NCBI GenBank assembly: GCA_945830395.1
Contig: CALZYE010000006.1
Span: 24,810 to 88,809, forward strand
From: an uncultured Clostridia bacterium
GTDB lineage: Bacteria > Bacillota > Clostridia > Peptostreptococcales > Anaerovoracaceae
DNA length: 64,000 bases
Reading direction: 5' to 3'
The position numbers were made by a program, and so were the translations under genes. The notes beneath the pieces were generated by a model. That model was not told where the DNA came from. It did not search any database and saw nothing but the letters and a program-made list of their open reading frames with translations. Positions within the stretch are counted from its first letter, which is position 1. Every line of letters begins with the position of its first letter. This document shows positions 35,742 to 45,987 of the stretch, piece after piece.

Positions 35742-36083
35742 TTATACAAGTTCAAGAAATACTACTTCGGCACAGTCCCCTCTGCGAGGTCCCAGCTTAA
35801 GAATTCTTGTGTATCCGCCATTTCTTTCAGCGTATTTAGGTGCGATTTCTTCAAAAAGCTTAGTTACTACAGTTTCGTCATATACGAAGCTCAGTACCTG
35901 CCTTCTTGCATGAAGATCTCCACGCTTTGCCAATGTAATCATCTTTTCGGCAATTCTTCCGGCTTCCTTTGCTCTCGTATCGGTTGTGGAAATTCTTCCT
36001 TCACGAAGCAAGTCGGTAACAAGGTTTCTCAACATTGCTTTTCTGTGAGCCGTATTTCTGCCCAGTTTTCTGTATCCTGGCAT
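35742..36083 (-). CDS. rplQ: 50S ribosomal protein L17
   Basis: 113 residues, typical short bacterial L17. Begins [19 protein letters not shown], the family signature (part), and ends [11 protein letters not shown]. Sits at the exit-tunnel side of the large subunit. Last gene of the S10-spc-alpha cluster, 89 bases after rpoA. Confidence 0.98.
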   Translation of the reverse strand: MPGYRKLGRNTAHRKAMLRNLVTDLLREGRISTTDTRAKEAGRIAEKMITLAKRGDLHARRQVLSFVYDETVVTKLFEEIAPKYAERNGGYTRILKLGPRRGDCAEVVFLELV

Positions 36084-36112
36084 TTCAATGCTCCTTTCTT
36101 CTAAATCGTTGT

Positions 36113-36160
36113 CATATCAATGTAAATTACAAGGCGCATGCCTCTTTGGAACATGATATG
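36113..36160. repeat. Inverted repeats between rpoA and rplQ
   Basis: CATATCA (36113-36119) pairs with TGATATG (36154-36160), enclosing a small AGGC/GCCT stem. The mRNA here would fold into a two-tier hairpin just after the rpoA stop; role unknown, perhaps transcript processing. Confidence 0.4.
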
Positions 36161-36172
36161 TCGCTAAGTATA

Positions 36173-37117
36173 TTACTCGTCGCCGGGCTTTAGTCCAAGA
36201 CCCAGTTCTTCAAGCTTATTCTTAACCTCATCGAGAGATTTCTTACCGAGATTTCTAACTTTCATCATGTCATCTTCGGTACGCTCTGTCAATTCTTCTA
36301 CGGTATTAATAGAAGCTCTCTTCAAACAGTTGAAGGATCTTACCGAAAGTTCAAGCTCCTCGATGGTCATCTCCAAAGCTTTCTCTTTCTGATCTTCTTC
36401 TTTCTCAATCATGATTTCAAAAGCATCCGCGCTGTCATCCAGCTCGATGAACAGGTTTAAATGCTCCTGCATGATTTTTGCGCCGATCGACACTCCCTCT
36501 TCAGGAGAAACTGAACCATCTGTCCAAATCTCAAGGATGAGTTTGTCATAGTCTGTAACCTGACCTACCCTTGTATTCTCAACAGTGAAATTTGCTTTGC
36601 GAACCGGTGTATAAATGGAATCAACAGGGATAACGGAAATCGGTGTATCCTCTGTCTTATTTTTTTCGGCTGTGACATATCCTCTGCCCTTAGCCAAATT
36701 GATTTCCATTACCAAAGTAGCGTTTTCTTCCAGTGTTGCGATATGAAGATCAGGGTTGTAGATTTCCATCTCCGCATCACCAATTATATCTGCCGCTGTG
36801 ACTTCTTTCGGTCCAACCGCATTTATAATAACTCTCTTTGTATCATCACCGGTAAGCTTTACCGCCAGTTTTTTCAGATTAAGAATAATTTCGGTTACAT
36901 CTTCCTTTACACCCGGAATTGTTGAAAATTCGTGTAAAATACCATCAATTTTCACAGAAGTTACCGCCGCTCCCGGAAGTGAGCTTAAAAGAATTCTTCT
37001 CATGCAATTTCCAAGAGTTGTTCCGTAACCTCTTTCTAAAGGCTCTACAATGAACTTTCCATAGCAACCATCTTCGCCGATTTCTTTTGTGATCATTGGT
37101 TTTTCGATTTCTATCAT
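36173..37117 (-). CDS. rpoA: RNA polymerase subunit alpha
   Basis: 314 residues from the ATG at 37117, where AGGGAGG stands in place; a longer reading adds ten residues with no RBS. The N-terminal domain dimerises and nucleates polymerase assembly ([25 protein letters not shown], part). The C-terminal domain contacts UP elements and activators ([30 protein letters not shown]). Lies 49 bases after rpsD. Confidence 0.98.
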   Translation of the reverse strand: MIEIEKPMITKEIGEDGCYGKFIVEPLERGYGTTLGNCMRRILLSSLPGAAVTSVKIDGILHEFSTIPGVKEDVTEIILNLKKLAVKLTGDDTKRVIINAVGPKEVTAADIIGDAEMEIYNPDLHIATLEENATLVMEINLAKGRGYVTAEKNKTEDTPISVIPVDSIYTPVRKANFTVENTRVGQVTDYDKLILEIWTDGSVSPEEGVSIGAKIMQEHLNLFIELDDSADAFEIMIEKEEDQKEKALEMTIEELELSVRSFNCLKRASINTVEELTERTEDDMMKVRNLGKKSLDEVKNKLEELGLGLKPGDE

Positions 37118-37166
37118 GATAAAAACCTCCCTTTCGTATCCAAACAAATAACGAACATTTAACTAA

Positions 37167-37754
37167 TTATTTGGAGTACAATTCGACGATTAGATGTTCC
37201 TCAATCGGCGTGTCGATTTCTGCTCTGGTAGGCAGAGCAACAACTTTACCTTCCAGCTTATCTGCATCAGCACTTAGCCATGACGGTACAACGACCTGAA
37301 GTTCCTTAAGCTCCTTAAACTTAGGGGAACTCTGACTCTTTTCCTTGACTTTGATTACATCTCCGGCTTTTACCTGAAGACCGGGTGAATTCACTTTTTT
37401 TCCGTTCAAAGTATAGTGTCCATGTACTACAAGTTGTCTCGCTTCTCTTCTTGTGAATGCAAGACCAAGTCTGTAAACAACATTGTCCAGTCTTGATTCA
37501 AGCATAACCAACAGGTTCTCACCGGTCATGCCCTTTTTCTTAGCTGCTTTTTCAAATGTATTTCTGAACTGCTTTTCCTGCATTCCATAGATGAACTTAG
37601 CTCTCTGCTTTTCACGAAGCTGCAGGCCGTATTCGCTCATCTTTCTCATATTTCTTCTCGGCTGTCTCTTGGACTCCTTAAAGATTCCCAAATGACCCGG
37701 ATCAATATCAAGTGATCTGCATCTTTTTAAAATAGGATCTCTGTTTGTTGCCAT
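37167..37754 (-). CDS. rpsD: 30S ribosomal protein S4
   Basis: 195 residues. 16S assembly initiator; S4 RNA-binding fold in [25 protein letters not shown] (part). The N-terminus has a single Cys (RCRSLDI), so no full zinc site. In the alpha operon of many bacteria S4 is the translational regulator; here it lies between rpsK and rpoA with gaps of 21 and 49 bases. Confidence 0.97.
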   Translation of the reverse strand: MATNRDPILKRCRSLDIDPGHLGIFKESKRQPRRNMRKMSEYGLQLREKQRAKFIYGMQEKQFRNTFEKAAKKKGMTGENLLVMLESRLDNVVYRLGLAFTRREARQLVVHGHYTLNGKKVNSPGLQVKAGDVIKVKEKSQSSPKFKELKELQVVVPSWLSADADKLEGKVVALPTRAEIDTPIEEHLIVELYSK

Positions 37755-37775
37755 AATATGTTTTCCTCCCCTCTA

Positions 37776-38174
37776 CTATACTCTTCTTCTCTTCGGTGGA
37801 CGGCATCCATTGTGCGGAATAGGTGTAATGTCTTTAATCATTGTGATTTCAAGACCTGCAGCCTGCAATGCACGGATTGCCGCTTCTCTTCCGGAACCGG
37901 GACCTTTAACATAAACTTCAACTGTCTTAAGTCCGTGTTCAAGAGCTCCCTTGGTTGCTTCTTCGGCAGCCATCTGAGCAGCGAATGGGGTGGATTTCTT
38001 GGATCCTTTGAATCCCAGTGATCCTGCACTTGACCATGAAAGGGCATTTCCTTCCATGTCAGTCAGCGTAACTAATGTATTGTTAAAGGTGGACTGGATA
38101 TGTGCCTGGCCTTTTTCAATGTTTTTGCGCTGGATTCTTTTTCTTCTTACAGTTTTCTTTCCTGCTTTAGCCAT
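37776..38174 (-). CDS. rpsK: 30S ribosomal protein S11
   Basis: 132 residues. Platform protein of the small subunit. [34 protein letters not shown] and the C-terminal [18 protein letters not shown] are family signatures. 12 bases after rpsM. Confidence 0.98.
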   Translation of the reverse strand: MAKAGKKTVRRKRIQRKNIEKGQAHIQSTFNNTLVTLTDMEGNALSWSSAGSLGFKGSKKSTPFAAQMAAEEATKGALEHGLKTVEVYVKGPGSGREAAIRALQAAGLEITMIKDITPIPHNGCRPPKRRRV

Positions 38175-38186
38175 TTTAGTCCTCCT

Positions 38187-38555
38187 TTACTTTTTCTTTC
38201 TACCGACGGTCTTTTTAGGACCTTTGCGTGTTCTTGCATTAGTCTTAGTTTTCTGTCCTCTTACAGGAAGACCCCTTCTGTGTCTGATTCCTCTGTAGCT
38301 TCCGATTTCCATCAGGCGTTTGATGTTCATGGAAACTTCCCTTCTCAGATCACCTTCAACTAAGTACTTAGCTTCGATAATTTTTCTGATTTTACCGGCT
38401 TCATCCTCTGTCAAATCCTTTATTCTTGTATCAGGATTGATACCTGCTTCTGCGAGGATTGCTTTTGCTGATGTTTTGCCAATTCCGTAGATATAGGTTA
38501 GTCCGATTTCTACTCTTTTGTCTCTTGGTAAGTCGACACCGGCTATACGTGCCAT
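38187..38555 (-). CDS. rpsM: 30S ribosomal protein S13
   Basis: 122 residues from the ATG at 38555 (GGAGGAAACAT before it); a longer in-frame start adds a non-conserved stretch. Head protein contacting P-site tRNA and L5. Starts [20 protein letters not shown] and ends with the basic tail [15 protein letters not shown]. Confidence 0.98.
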   Translation of the reverse strand: MARIAGVDLPRDKRVEIGLTYIYGIGKTSAKAILAEAGINPDTRIKDLTEDEAGKIRKIIEAKYLVEGDLRREVSMNIKRLMEIGSYRGIRHRRGLPVRGQKTKTNARTRKGPKKTVGRKKK

Positions 38556-38633
38556 ATGTTTCCTCCTTCTCCTATCTTCCGTCACTTGCCGGGGTGATAT
38601 AGACAGGCGTTCTAAAAAATAAATTAATCTTGG

Positions 38634-38682
38634 GTGGAAGTCCCGGTTCTATTCCACTTGCCAACACTTTTTATAAAGTGTT
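38634..38682. repeat. Two hairpins in the rpmJ-rpsM gap
   Basis: GTGGAA/TTCCAC (38634-38639, 38652-38657) and AACACTTT/AAAGTGTT (38663-38670, 38675-38682), the second ending two bases from the rpmJ stop. This 128-base gap is long for the cluster and could hold a regulatory or processing site for the alpha operon. Confidence 0.45.
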
Positions 38683-38683
38683 A

Positions 38684-38797
38684 TTAACCTTGTCTCTGCT
38701 TATGCTTAGGATTTTCGCAGATAACCATGACTTTGCCATGTCTCTTGATTACCTTACATTTTTCGCAGATCGGTTTTACTGAAGCTCTTACTTTCAT
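38684..38797 (-). CDS. rpmJ: 50S ribosomal protein L36
   Basis: 37 residues: [20 protein letters not shown] and onward. Zinc-ribbon form with C-x2-C, a later Cys and His ([13 protein letters not shown]). Smallest large-subunit protein, near the peptidyl transferase side. Position between infA and rpsM is the standard one. RBS AAGGAGG precedes the ATG. Confidence 0.97.
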   Translation of the reverse strand: MKVRASVKPICEKCKVIKRHGKVMVICENPKHKQRQG

Positions 38798-38846
38798 TTT
38801 AAAACCTCCTTATGCAAGGGCTGGGTTTCCCTCAGCCTTAATGCCA

Positions 38847-39071
38847 TTAATGTCCTTTATCTCTCCAAATGATTCTTCCACGAGTCAAGTCGTAAGGTGA
38901 AAGCTCTACCTTTACTTTATCCCCCGGCAGAATTCTAATATAATGCATTCTGATTTTGCCTGAGATGTGTGCAAGCACTTCAAAACCATTTTCCAGCTTG
39001 ACTTTGAACATGGCATTTGGCTGTGCATCTACCACTGTTCCCATCGCTTCTATGACGTCTTTTTTCGCCAT
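38847..39071 (-). CDS. infA: Translation initiation factor IF-1
   Basis: 74 residues, one S1-like OB fold. It blocks the A site of the 30S subunit during initiation. [39 protein letters not shown] (part) and the C-terminal [13 protein letters not shown] are family signatures. 16 bases after map and 49 before rpmJ. Confidence 0.98.
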   Translation of the reverse strand: MAKKDVIEAMGTVVDAQPNAMFKVKLENGFEVLAHISGKIRMHYIRILPGDKVKVELSPYDLTRGRIIWRDKGH

Positions 39072-39087
39072 GTTTTATACCTCTCCT

Positions 39088-39834
39088 TTAAATCGTGAGT
39101 ATATCCGGCTCGCCATCTGTGATGGCCAGGGTATTCTCATAATGTGCGGCCAAGCCGCCATCTTCCGTTACAACAGTCCAGTTGTTGAGAAGTGTTTCAG
39201 TTTCATAAGAATGTTCCACAATCATAGGCTCGATGGCAAGGGTCATGCCTTTTTGGAGTCTGGGACCTTTACCAGCTTTACCGTAATTTGGAATTGCAGG
39301 ATCCTCATGCATTTCCGTTCCTATTCCGTGTCCGGTATAGTCGCGAATTACACCGAATCCTTCCCCTTCTACAACTTCTTGAATCCTATGTGAGATGTCG
39401 AAAAGCCTGTATCCTTCCTTTGCATACTTGATGCCCTCGAAAAACGACTTTTCCGCTGTATCAATAAGTTTTTGGGCCTGCCCGCTTATACTTCCAACAC
39501 CGAAGGTTCTGCATGAATCAGCCATATAGCCTTGGTATTGAACGACTAAATCCACGCTTACAATATCTCCGTCAAGAAGAACTCTGTCCTTGCTTGGAAT
39601 CCCATGTACAACCTCATCATTTACAGATGTACATACACTTGCGGGAAAGCCGCAATAACCCTTTTCGGCAGCGATCATACCCCGTTTTTTTATGACTTCT
39701 TCTACATACTTGTCGATGTCCAGGGTAGTTATGCCGGGTTTGACAAAAGTGCGAAGACCTTCAAAGATTTCTGCATTCACTTTTCCGGCCTTGCGCATTA
39801 ACTCAATTTCCTGTGATGATTTAATTACAATCAT
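39088..39834 (-). CDS. map: Methionine aminopeptidase, type I
   Basis: 248 residues. Removes the starter Met from nascent proteins. The five metal ligands of the pita-bread fold are visible in sequence context: DIVSVDLVVQYQGYMADS (two Asp), DYTGHGIGTEMHEDP (His), LAIEPMIV (Glu) and TVVTEDGGLAAHYENT (Glu). 6 bases after adk. Confidence 0.97.
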   Translation of the reverse strand: MIVIKSSQEIELMRKAGKVNAEIFEGLRTFVKPGITTLDIDKYVEEVIKKRGMIAAEKGYCGFPASVCTSVNDEVVHGIPSKDRVLLDGDIVSVDLVVQYQGYMADSCRTFGVGSISGQAQKLIDTAEKSFFEGIKYAKEGYRLFDISHRIQEVVEGEGFGVIRDYTGHGIGTEMHEDPAIPNYGKAGKGPRLQKGMTLAIEPMIVEHSYETETLLNNWTVVTEDGGLAAHYENTLAITDGEPDILTI

Positions 39835-39840
39835 TACTTG

Positions 39841-40488
39841 TTATTCTCCTAAAGCTTCAACGATAGCCTTAAAGGTATCTTCAAGACTTGCTGCTCCGTC
39901 AATTTTCGCAAGATTTCCCGCTTTCTCATAGTATTCGACAAGAGGGAATGTTTCTTTACGATACACATCAATGCGATTTTTTGCAGTTTCTTCGTTGTCA
40001 TCAGGACGCTGAAGCAGTTCGCCTCCGCAGATATCGCAAACTCCTTCCTTTTTAGGCGGAATATTCACCACATGGAAGCTTGCACCGCAGGCTTTACAAA
40101 CCCTGCGGCCTGTCAGGCGTTTCATCAGCTCTGTTTCTTCAACTTCTAAATCCAGAACTTTGTCCAGTTTCTGACCGCAGGCTTTTAAGAATTCATCCAA
40201 TTTTTCCGCCTGATATACGGTTCTTGGGAATCCGTCAAGCAAAAATCCGTTCTTGCAGTCATCCTTTAGAAGACGGTCTGTTGCGATGTCGCAAACCAGA
40301 TCATCCGGCACAAGCTCACCGCGATTAATGTATTCCTGAGCTTTTTTGCCCAATTCTGTACCATTCTTGATATTTTCTCTAAAGATATCTCCGGTAGAAA
40401 TATGAGGAATCCCGTACTTGTCAACTATGCTGACAGCCTGCGTTCCTTTGCCCGCTCCCGGAGGTCCTAATAAAATAGTTCTTATCAT
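39841..40488 (-). CDS. adk: Adenylate kinase, zinc-binding long form
   Basis: 215 residues. Interconverts ATP + AMP and 2 ADP. P-loop GPPGAGKGTQA, AMP site GDIFREN, and the LID with a four-Cys zinc site (CKACGASFHV and CDICGGEL). 34 bases after secY. Confidence 0.98.
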   Translation of the reverse strand: MIRTILLGPPGAGKGTQAVSIVDKYGIPHISTGDIFRENIKNGTELGKKAQEYINRGELVPDDLVCDIATDRLLKDDCKNGFLLDGFPRTVYQAEKLDEFLKACGQKLDKVLDLEVEETELMKRLTGRRVCKACGASFHVVNIPPKKEGVCDICGGELLQRPDDNEETAKNRIDVYRKETFPLVEYYEKAGNLAKIDGAASLEDTFKAIVEALGE

Positions 40489-40522
40489 CTCTGTTTCTCC
40501 TTACTATTTCACTAGTTATATT

Positions 40523-41806
40523 TTACTTCAGGAATCCTTGGTAGTTTCTCATTACCATTTGGTTTTCAAGTTGTCTCATGGTATCAAGCGCCACACCTAC
40601 AGCGATCAGAAGCGATGTGCCTCCGAATCTTATATCAAGTCCAGAATACTGGGAAATGATTGTAGGCAGTGTGGCTATAACTGCCAGGAATAGCGCACCG
40701 ACAATAGATAGTCTTGACATTACCTTGCTAAGGTATTCTACTGTCGCTTTTCCGGGTCTGATCCCCGGTATGAATCCACCATTTGCCTTCATGTTCTGTG
40801 AAACTTCCATAGGGTTAAATGTAACCGCCGTATAGAAGTAATTGAAGAAAATGATGAACATGATGTTTAATATTGCATATACCCAAACCCCGGGGCTTCC
40901 GGCCGGTGAAAGATACTTTTCACAGAACGAGTAAAAAGCAGTTCCCGGGAAGAAGTACATGATCGTAATAGGAAACTGTAATATGGAAAGTGCAAAAATT
41001 ATCGGAATAACTCCCGCCTGATTTACTTTCAGCGGAATGTGAGTGGACTGGCCACCGTACATTTTTCTTCCGACAACCCGCTTCGCATACTGAACCGGAA
41101 TTCTCCTTGTACCCTGCTGGATTTCAATTACTCCTACAATCACCAATACTGCAAGAGCGATGAATATCAGCATTGTAACAATTGTTATTCCGCCATCATT
41201 ATACTTATTCCAAAGTCCTGCAACCCCTGCCGGGATTCTTCCGACTATACCGCCGAAAATTATCAGCGAGATACCGTTTCCTATTCCGTGTTCATTAATC
41301 TGTTCACCTAACCACATAAGGAAGGTTGTACCTGCAGTCAAAATCAGAGTGATTACGATAAACATAAACCAATTTTGAGCTACAATAGCTTTTCTGAACA
41401 GTCCCACTGTCATTCCCAGTCCCTGTACTAAGGCAAGCACTACGGTAAGATAGCGGGTAATCTGTGCCATCTTCTTTCGGCCTTCCATCCCCTCTTTAGC
41501 AAGACGCTCAAAGTATGGGAAGGCAATCGTCAACAACTGAATAATGATTGATGCGGTGATATACGGCGTGATGCTCAAGGCAAATACGGTGAAGTTGCTG
41601 AACGATCCCCCTGAAAACAGGTTGAACAGTTCAAACAGTCCCATGTTTTCCCCTGTGAACATCTGAGCCAAAGTGGTTCTGTTTATTCCGGGAACCGGTA
41701 TATTCGAGCCAATTCTGAAAACCACCAGCATCAGTAATGTGAAGATCATCTTACCCCTGATTTCTTTAACCTTTAGGGCTTGAGAAATCGTTTTGAACAT
41801 CTCCAT
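40523..41806 (-). CDS. secY: Preprotein translocase subunit SecY
   Basis: 427 residues, ten transmembrane helices. Channel of the Sec export machinery. The plug/first helix region has RIGSNIPVPGINRTTLAQMF (part), the cytoplasmic loop has GRKMYGGQSTHIPLKVNQAGVIP (part), and the C-terminus ends NYQGFLK. Its ATG overlaps the rplO stop by one base (TAATG), so translation is coupled. Confidence 0.98.
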   Translation of the reverse strand: MEMFKTISQALKVKEIRGKMIFTLLMLVVFRIGSNIPVPGINRTTLAQMFTGENMGLFELFNLFSGGSFSNFTVFALSITPYITASIIIQLLTIAFPYFERLAKEGMEGRKKMAQITRYLTVVLALVQGLGMTVGLFRKAIVAQNWFMFIVITLILTAGTTFLMWLGEQINEHGIGNGISLIIFGGIVGRIPAGVAGLWNKYNDGGITIVTMLIFIALAVLVIVGVIEIQQGTRRIPVQYAKRVVGRKMYGGQSTHIPLKVNQAGVIPIIFALSILQFPITIMYFFPGTAFYSFCEKYLSPAGSPGVWVYAILNIMFIIFFNYFYTAVTFNPMEVSQNMKANGGFIPGIRPGKATVEYLSKVMSRLSIVGALFLAVIATLPTIISQYSGLDIRFGGTSLLIAVGVALDTMRQLENQMVMRNYQGFLK

Positions 41807-42246
41807 TAGATCACCTCTGCCTTTCCTCCTGCAGCTTCAATCTTCTCTACAGCAGTTTTGCTGAATTTGTGAGCCTTAACAGTCAGGCTCTTTGTGAGTT
41901 CGCCGTCGCCTAAAATCTTGACGCCGTCCTTAACCTGCTTCAATACGCCAAGCTCTTTCAGCATTTCCGGTGTAATTTCCGTTCCTGCCTCAAAGCGATT
42001 TAAATCCTCTACATTAAGTGTTGTATATGTAGTTCCGAAAATGTTTGTAAAGCCTCTCTTTGGAATACGCCTGTATAGAGGCATCTGTCCACCTTCAAAA
42101 CCAAGTCTTACGCCACCGCCGCTTCTTGATTTCTGACCGTTCATACCGCGACCTCCGGTTTTACCCTGTCCCGTAGCTGTACCACGACCTCTTCTTTTGC
42201 GGTTTCTGCTGGTTCCGGCAGGCGCATTTAGTTCATGCAATTTCAT
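41806..42246 (-). CDS. rplO: 50S ribosomal protein L15
   Basis: 146 residues. Glycine/arginine-rich N-terminal arm ([20 protein letters not shown], part) that threads into 23S rRNA, then a globular domain. Overlaps secY by one base and follows rpmD by 18. Confidence 0.98.
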   Translation of the reverse strand: MKLHELNAPAGTSRNRKRRGRGTATGQGKTGGRGMNGQKSRSGGGVRLGFEGGQMPLYRRIPKRGFTNIFGTTYTTLNVEDLNRFEAGTEITPEMLKELGVLKQVKDGVKILGDGELTKSLTVKAHKFSKTAVEKIEAAGGKAEVI

Positions 42247-42264
42247 AATTCTGCACCTCCTATC

Positions 42265-42447
42265 TTATAGTTCTTCAACTGTTACAAGATGCTCAACTTT
42301 TTTGATGGCACCGCGTGTAGCAGGTGTATCAGCAAGTTCAACTGAATGGTGCATCTTCTTTAGTCCTAACGCTTCGACTACTTTTCTCTGCTTTGGGGAA
42401 GCGCCGATTGTACTCTTTGTTAAAGTAATTTTAACTGTATTAGCCAT
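42265..42447 (-). CDS. rpmD: 50S ribosomal protein L30
   Basis: 60 residues, the short bacterial form. [25 protein letters not shown] (part) and the C-terminal [13 protein letters not shown] are typical. 13 bases after rpsE. Confidence 0.97.
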   Translation of the reverse strand: MANTVKITLTKSTIGASPKQRKVVEALGLKKMHHSVELADTPATRGAIKKVEHLVTVEEL

Positions 42448-42460
42448 AATTACGCTCCTC

Positions 42461-42964
42461 CTATCCTAAGATTTCTTCAGGCTTCTTGCCCCTAAGCTTA
42501 GCAACCTGATCAACAGTCATAAGTCCCTTCAGTCCTTCAAGAGTTGCATAAGCGATGTTGCCTATGTTCTTTGAACCAACGGATTTAGCCTTAACATCTT
42601 TTAGTCCTGCTGCTTCCAACACTGTTCGAGCAGAAGAACCTGCGATAACTCCGGTACCCTGTGCAGCCGGCATGAGAATAACTCTTCCTGCACCGAAAAT
42701 TCCAAGGTTTCTATGTGGTATAGTGGTTCCAACCATAGGAACATATATCAAATTTTTCTTTGCATCTTCCGTAGCTTTTCTAACTGCTTCAGGAATTTCC
42801 TGAGCTTTACCAAGACCTACTCCGACATGTCCGTTCTTGTCTCCAACAACCACTGTTACGGAAAATCTCATGTTTCTTCCGCCCTTAACAGTCTTTGCAA
42901 CACGTCTGATATTTACGATGGTCTCGTTTAAATCCAGCTTGGAAGCATCAATAATTTTACGCAT
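42461..42964 (-). CDS. rpsE: 30S ribosomal protein S5
   Basis: 167 residues. Decoding-fidelity protein near the mRNA entry. The double-stranded-RNA-binding region has [19 protein letters not shown] and [23 protein letters not shown] (parts); the C-terminal fold has [17 protein letters not shown]. Confidence 0.98.
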   Translation of the reverse strand: MRKIIDASKLDLNETIVNIRRVAKTVKGGRNMRFSVTVVVGDKNGHVGVGLGKAQEIPEAVRKATEDAKKNLIYVPMVGTTIPHRNLGIFGAGRVILMPAAQGTGVIAGSSARTVLEAAGLKDVKAKSVGSKNIGNIAYATLEGLKGLMTVDQVAKLRGKKPEEILG

Positions 42965-42978
42965 TATTTTTCCTCCTG

Positions 42979-43344
42979 TTAGAATTTCAATCCGCCCTCG
43001 CGAGCGCCTTCAGCCAATTCCTTAACTCTTCCGTGGTACAGGAATCCGCCTCTGTCAAAAGCAACTACTTCGATTCCCTTTGCAAGCGCTCTCTTTGCAA
43101 TAGCTTCGCCAACCTTCTTGGCAGCATCCTTGTTTCCGCCGTTTTCGATCTCAGCGCTGATCTCTTTGTCCAGCGAGGATGCAGATGCCAATGTCTTGTG
43201 GTTTTCATCGTCAATAATCTGGCAAGAAATGTTCTTGCTTGATCTGAAAACGCAAAGTCTTGGCTTTTCAGGAGTTCCCATTAGATTTTTTCTAACTCTG
43301 GCGTGTCTTTTCAGACGCTTATCGTTTCTACTTTCTTTTGCCAT
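42979..43344 (-). CDS. rplR: 50S ribosomal protein L18
   Basis: 121 residues. Binds 5S rRNA in the central protuberance with L5. [23 protein letters not shown] (part), [23 protein letters not shown] (part) are family signatures. 14 bases before rpsE, 16 after rplF. Confidence 0.98.
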   Translation of the reverse strand: MAKESRNDKRLKRHARVRKNLMGTPEKPRLCVFRSSKNISCQIIDDENHKTLASASSLDKEISAEIENGGNKDAAKKVGEAIAKRALAKGIEVVAFDRGGFLYHGRVKELAEGAREGGLKF

Positions 43345-43360
43345 TTTGCATCACTCCTTT

Positions 43361-43906
43361 CTATGCCTTAGCACCGGTCTTGCCTTCTTTTCTGCGTACC
43401 TTCTCACCTTCGTAACGGATTCCCTTGCCCTTGTATGGCTCAGGTTTTCTCCATTTTCTGATGTTTGAAGCGTAGTTTCCAACTAAGGCTTTGTCAATTC
43501 CACTTACAACAACCGTATTTGCATCAGGCGTTTCTGTAGTGATGCCTTCAGGATCTTCCATCTCAACCGGATGTGAGAACCCAAGGTTCATTACCAAGGT
43601 CTTGCCCTTCTTTTCCGCTTTGTAACCTACGCCGATAAGCTGCAGTCTTTTCGCATATCCCTCTGTAACACCGATAACCATGTTGTATACAAGTGTTCTT
43701 GAAAGACCGTGCTGTGCTCTGTCGTCTCTGTTATCTGTAGGTCTTGTGAAAACGATTTCGTTCTCTTTAACTTCGATTTCAATTCTTGGATTAATCTGCT
43801 GCTCCAACTGTCCCTTAGGGCCTTTTACGGTTACAAGATTGTTTTCATCAACCTTCACCTCAACGCCGGCAGGAAGTGCAACAGGCTTTTTACCTATTCT
43901 TGACAT
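43361..43906 (-). CDS. rplF: 50S ribosomal protein L6
   Basis: 181 residues from the ATG at 43906 (AGGAGGTAAGAAT before it); a longer in-frame reading is not conserved. Start MSRIGKKPVALPAGVEV. C-terminal signature PEPYKGKGIRYEGE. Near the factor-binding site of the 50S subunit. Confidence 0.98.
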   Translation of the reverse strand: MSRIGKKPVALPAGVEVKVDENNLVTVKGPKGQLEQQINPRIEIEVKENEIVFTRPTDNRDDRAQHGLSRTLVYNMVIGVTEGYAKRLQLIGVGYKAEKKGKTLVMNLGFSHPVEMEDPEGITTETPDANTVVVSGIDKALVGNYASNIRKWRKPEPYKGKGIRYEGEKVRRKEGKTGAKA

Positions 43907-43917
43907 ATTCTTACCTC

Positions 43918-44316
43918 CTACCAAACATAGCAAATAACTTCGCCGCCAACTCCAAGTTCTCTTGCCTTTTTGTCGCTGATAATTCCGTTTGATGTGGAAA
44001 TGATAGCGATTCCAAGTCCACCGAGAACTCTTGGAACTTCATTAGCCTTAGCATAAACCTTAAGGCCCGGCTTTGAAATCTTTTTGATTCCGCTAATAAC
44101 TTTTTCCTTGTTTGCACCATATTTAAGTGTAACTGTGATGGTGCCCTGTACTGTTGTGTCATCCACTTCATAGCCCGCAATATAGCCTTCATCAAGAAGA
44201 ATCTGCGCAATAGCTTTCTTCATCTTTGAAGCAGGGATTTCAACAGATTCATGTCTAACAGAATTAGCATTTCTAATTCTTGTTAACATATCCGCAATTG
44301 GATCTGTCATTGTCAT
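43918..44316 (-). CDS. rpsH: 30S ribosomal protein S8
   Basis: 132 residues from the ATG at 44316 (AAGGAAG 9 bases before); a second ATG two codons in is the alternative. Start [21 protein letters not shown] (part), C-terminal [21 protein letters not shown] (part). Primary 16S central-domain binder. Unusually it is separated from rpsN by 201 bases that carry a repeated structured element. Confidence 0.97.
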   Translation of the reverse strand: MTMTDPIADMLTRIRNANSVRHESVEIPASKMKKAIAQILLDEGYIAGYEVDDTTVQGTITVTLKYGANKEKVISGIKKISKPGLKVYAKANEVPRVLGGLGIAIISTSNGIISDKKARELGVGGEVICYVW

Positions 44317-44517
44317 AATTCTATACTTCCTTTCTTGTGTGGTTCGAAGCCCTAACCCAATTCTGTGAAGCAGAATTGCCGGTAGGTCTCGTGCGAGGAT
44401 TACCTGCGAAAACATTCCTTTGTTTGAGCAGCTTGTAATCTACCGCCTATGCCCTAACCCAATTCTGTGAAACAGAATTGCCTTGTCTTCGGCCCGCCTT
44501 CACAAAATATTATAACT
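44317..44517. repeat. Structured 200-bp insert with 32-bp direct repeats between rpsN and rpsH
   Basis: Two 32-base direct repeats, 44349-44380 and 44451-44482, differ at one base; each holds a perfect AATTCTG/CAGAATT stem around a five-base loop. Between them lies a further stem GGTAGGTCTCG/CGAGGATTACC (44381-44404, one mismatch) and a stretch whose GATTAC could pair with part of it instead. Most gaps in this cluster are 11-60 bases, so the stretch looks like an insertion or a regulatory element. No ORF. Confidence 0.7.
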
Positions 44518-44703
44518 TTACCAGCTTGCTTTCTTTACGCCGGGAATTTCTCCTTTGTAAGCAAGTTCTCTAAAGCAGATACGGCAAATTCCATACTTCT
44601 TGAGTACCGAGTGTGGTCTTCCGCAAATGCTGCATCTTGTGTATCCGCGAGTAGAGTATTTAGGTTTTCTCTGCTGCTTTACTTTAAGAGCTTTCTTAGC
44701 CAT
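44518..44703 (-). CDS. rpsN: 30S ribosomal protein S14, zinc-binding type
   Basis: 61 residues, type Z. Four Cys in [20 protein letters not shown] bind zinc; C-terminus IPGVKKASW is invariant in the family. 16 bases after rplE. Confidence 0.98.
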   Translation of the reverse strand: MAKKALKVKQQRKPKYSTRGYTRCSICGRPHSVLKKYGICRICFRELAYKGEIPGVKKASW

Positions 44704-44719
44704 TATTTCCTCCTACCTT

Positions 44720-45262
44720 CTACTTCTCAAACGGCATTCCCAGAAATTCAAGCAGCGCCTGAGCTTCCTCGTCTGTCTTAGCCGTTGTTGTGAATACAAT
44801 GTTCATTCCTTTAACTGTATCTACATCATCGTAGTTGATTTCAGGGAAAATAAGCTGTTCCTTAAGACCCATGGAATAGTTTCCTCTTCCGTCAAATGAG
44901 TTCTTACTTACACCCTTGAAGTCTCTTACGCGAGGAAGAGAAATGTTAAAGAGCTTATCAACAAATTCGTACATGTTATCACCGCGAAGCGTTACCTTTG
45001 CACCCACCGGCATTCCCTGTCTAACCTTGAAGTTAGCGATGGATTTTTTAGCCTTTGTGATAACAGGCCTCTGTCCGGCAATAAGTCCGATTTCCGCCAC
45101 TGCTGATTCAAGAACCTTGGCATTTTCCTTTGCTTCACCAAGTCCCATGTTTATGGTTACTTTAGTCAGCTTTGGAACTTCCATAACATTCTTATATTTG
45201 AATTTTTCCATCATGGACTTGAAAACTTCGCTATTGTATCTTTCTTTTAGTCTTGCTGTCAA
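44720..45262 (-). CDS. rplE: 50S ribosomal protein L5
   Basis: 180 residues. Binds 5S rRNA and contacts P-site t[43 protein letters not shown] and the C-terminal [20 protein letters not shown] (parts) are signatures. Confidence 0.98.
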   Translation of the reverse strand: MTARLKERYNSEVFKSMMEKFKYKNVMEVPKLTKVTINMGLGEAKENAKVLESAVAEIGLIAGQRPVITKAKKSIANFKVRQGMPVGAKVTLRGDNMYEFVDKLFNISLPRVRDFKGVSKNSFDGRGNYSMGLKEQLIFPEINYDDVDTVKGMNIVFTTTAKTDEEAQALLEFLGMPFEK

Positions 45263-45279
45263 AACCTTCTCCTCCTTTC

Positions 45280-45585
45280 TTAGTCTATTACCGCTCTCGT
45301 CTTACGGTTTACTCTAACTTTTCTACCGTCTTTGAAATCATATCCAATTTTTACTGCTTCTTTGCTCTTGCTGTCGTAGTACATAACATTGGAAACATCG
45401 ATAGGACCTTCGATGTGTTTGATTTCCGCTCTTGCAGTCTGAGTCTGTTTCTGATGCTTAGTCTGAACATTAACACCCTCAACAATTACTCTGTTTTCTT
45501 TAGGCATAGCCTTTAGAACTTTTCCGGTCTTGCCCTTATCTTTTCCGGTAATAACGATTACCATATCATCTTTTTTAATACGCAT
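45280..45585 (-). CDS. rplX: 50S ribosomal protein L24
   Basis: 101 residues. KOW motif [19 protein letters not shown], then [12 protein letters not shown] and the C-terminal [13 protein letters not shown]. Assembly initiator on 23S rRNA. Confidence 0.97.
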   Translation of the reverse strand: MRIKKDDMVIVITGKDKGKTGKVLKAMPKENRVIVEGVNVQTKHQKQTQTARAEIKHIEGPIDVSNVMYYDSKSKEAVKIGYDFKDGRKVRVNRKTRAVID

Positions 45586-45598
45586 TCGTTACTCCTTC

Positions 45599-45973
45599 CT
45601 ATAGTACTTCCGGTGCGAGTGACACGATCTTCATGAAACCTTTTTCTCTCAGCTCTCTGGCTACAGGTCCGAAAATACGCGTTCCTACCGGAGTCTTATC
45701 GTTCTTGTCTTTGATAATTACAGCTGCATTCTGGTCAAATTTAACATAGCTTCCGTCTGCTCTTCTGGCTCCGGTCTTTGTTCTTACCACTACAGCCTTG
45801 ACAACATCGCCCTTCTTGGCAACGCCGCCTGGGGTCGCATCTTTAACCGCGCAAACGATTACATCTCCAATATTCGCATACTGACGGCTCGTTCCGCCCA
45901 GTATACGGATGCAAAGAAGTTCTTTTGCGCCGGAGTTATCGGCAACCTTTAATCTTGTTTCTGTCTGAATCAT
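45599..45973 (-). CDS. rplN: 50S ribosomal protein L14
   Basis: 124 residues from the ATG at 45973 (AAGGAGGCGCC before it); the longer reading runs into rpsQ. Start [37 protein letters not shown] and [20 protein letters not shown] (part) are signatures. Intersubunit-bridge protein. Confidence 0.98.
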   Translation of the reverse strand: MIQTETRLKVADNSGAKELLCIRILGGTSRQYANIGDVIVCAVKDATPGGVAKKGDVVKAVVVRTKTGARRADGSYVKFDQNAAVIIKDKNDKTPVGTRIFGPVARELREKGFMKIVSLAPEVL

Positions 45974-45987
45974 GATCCGGCGCCTCC

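Noticed and set aside
44335..44365. GGTTCGAAGCCC, like a tRNA T-loop
   Set aside because: No acceptor, D or anticodon arm can be drawn around it; it is part of the repeat insert.
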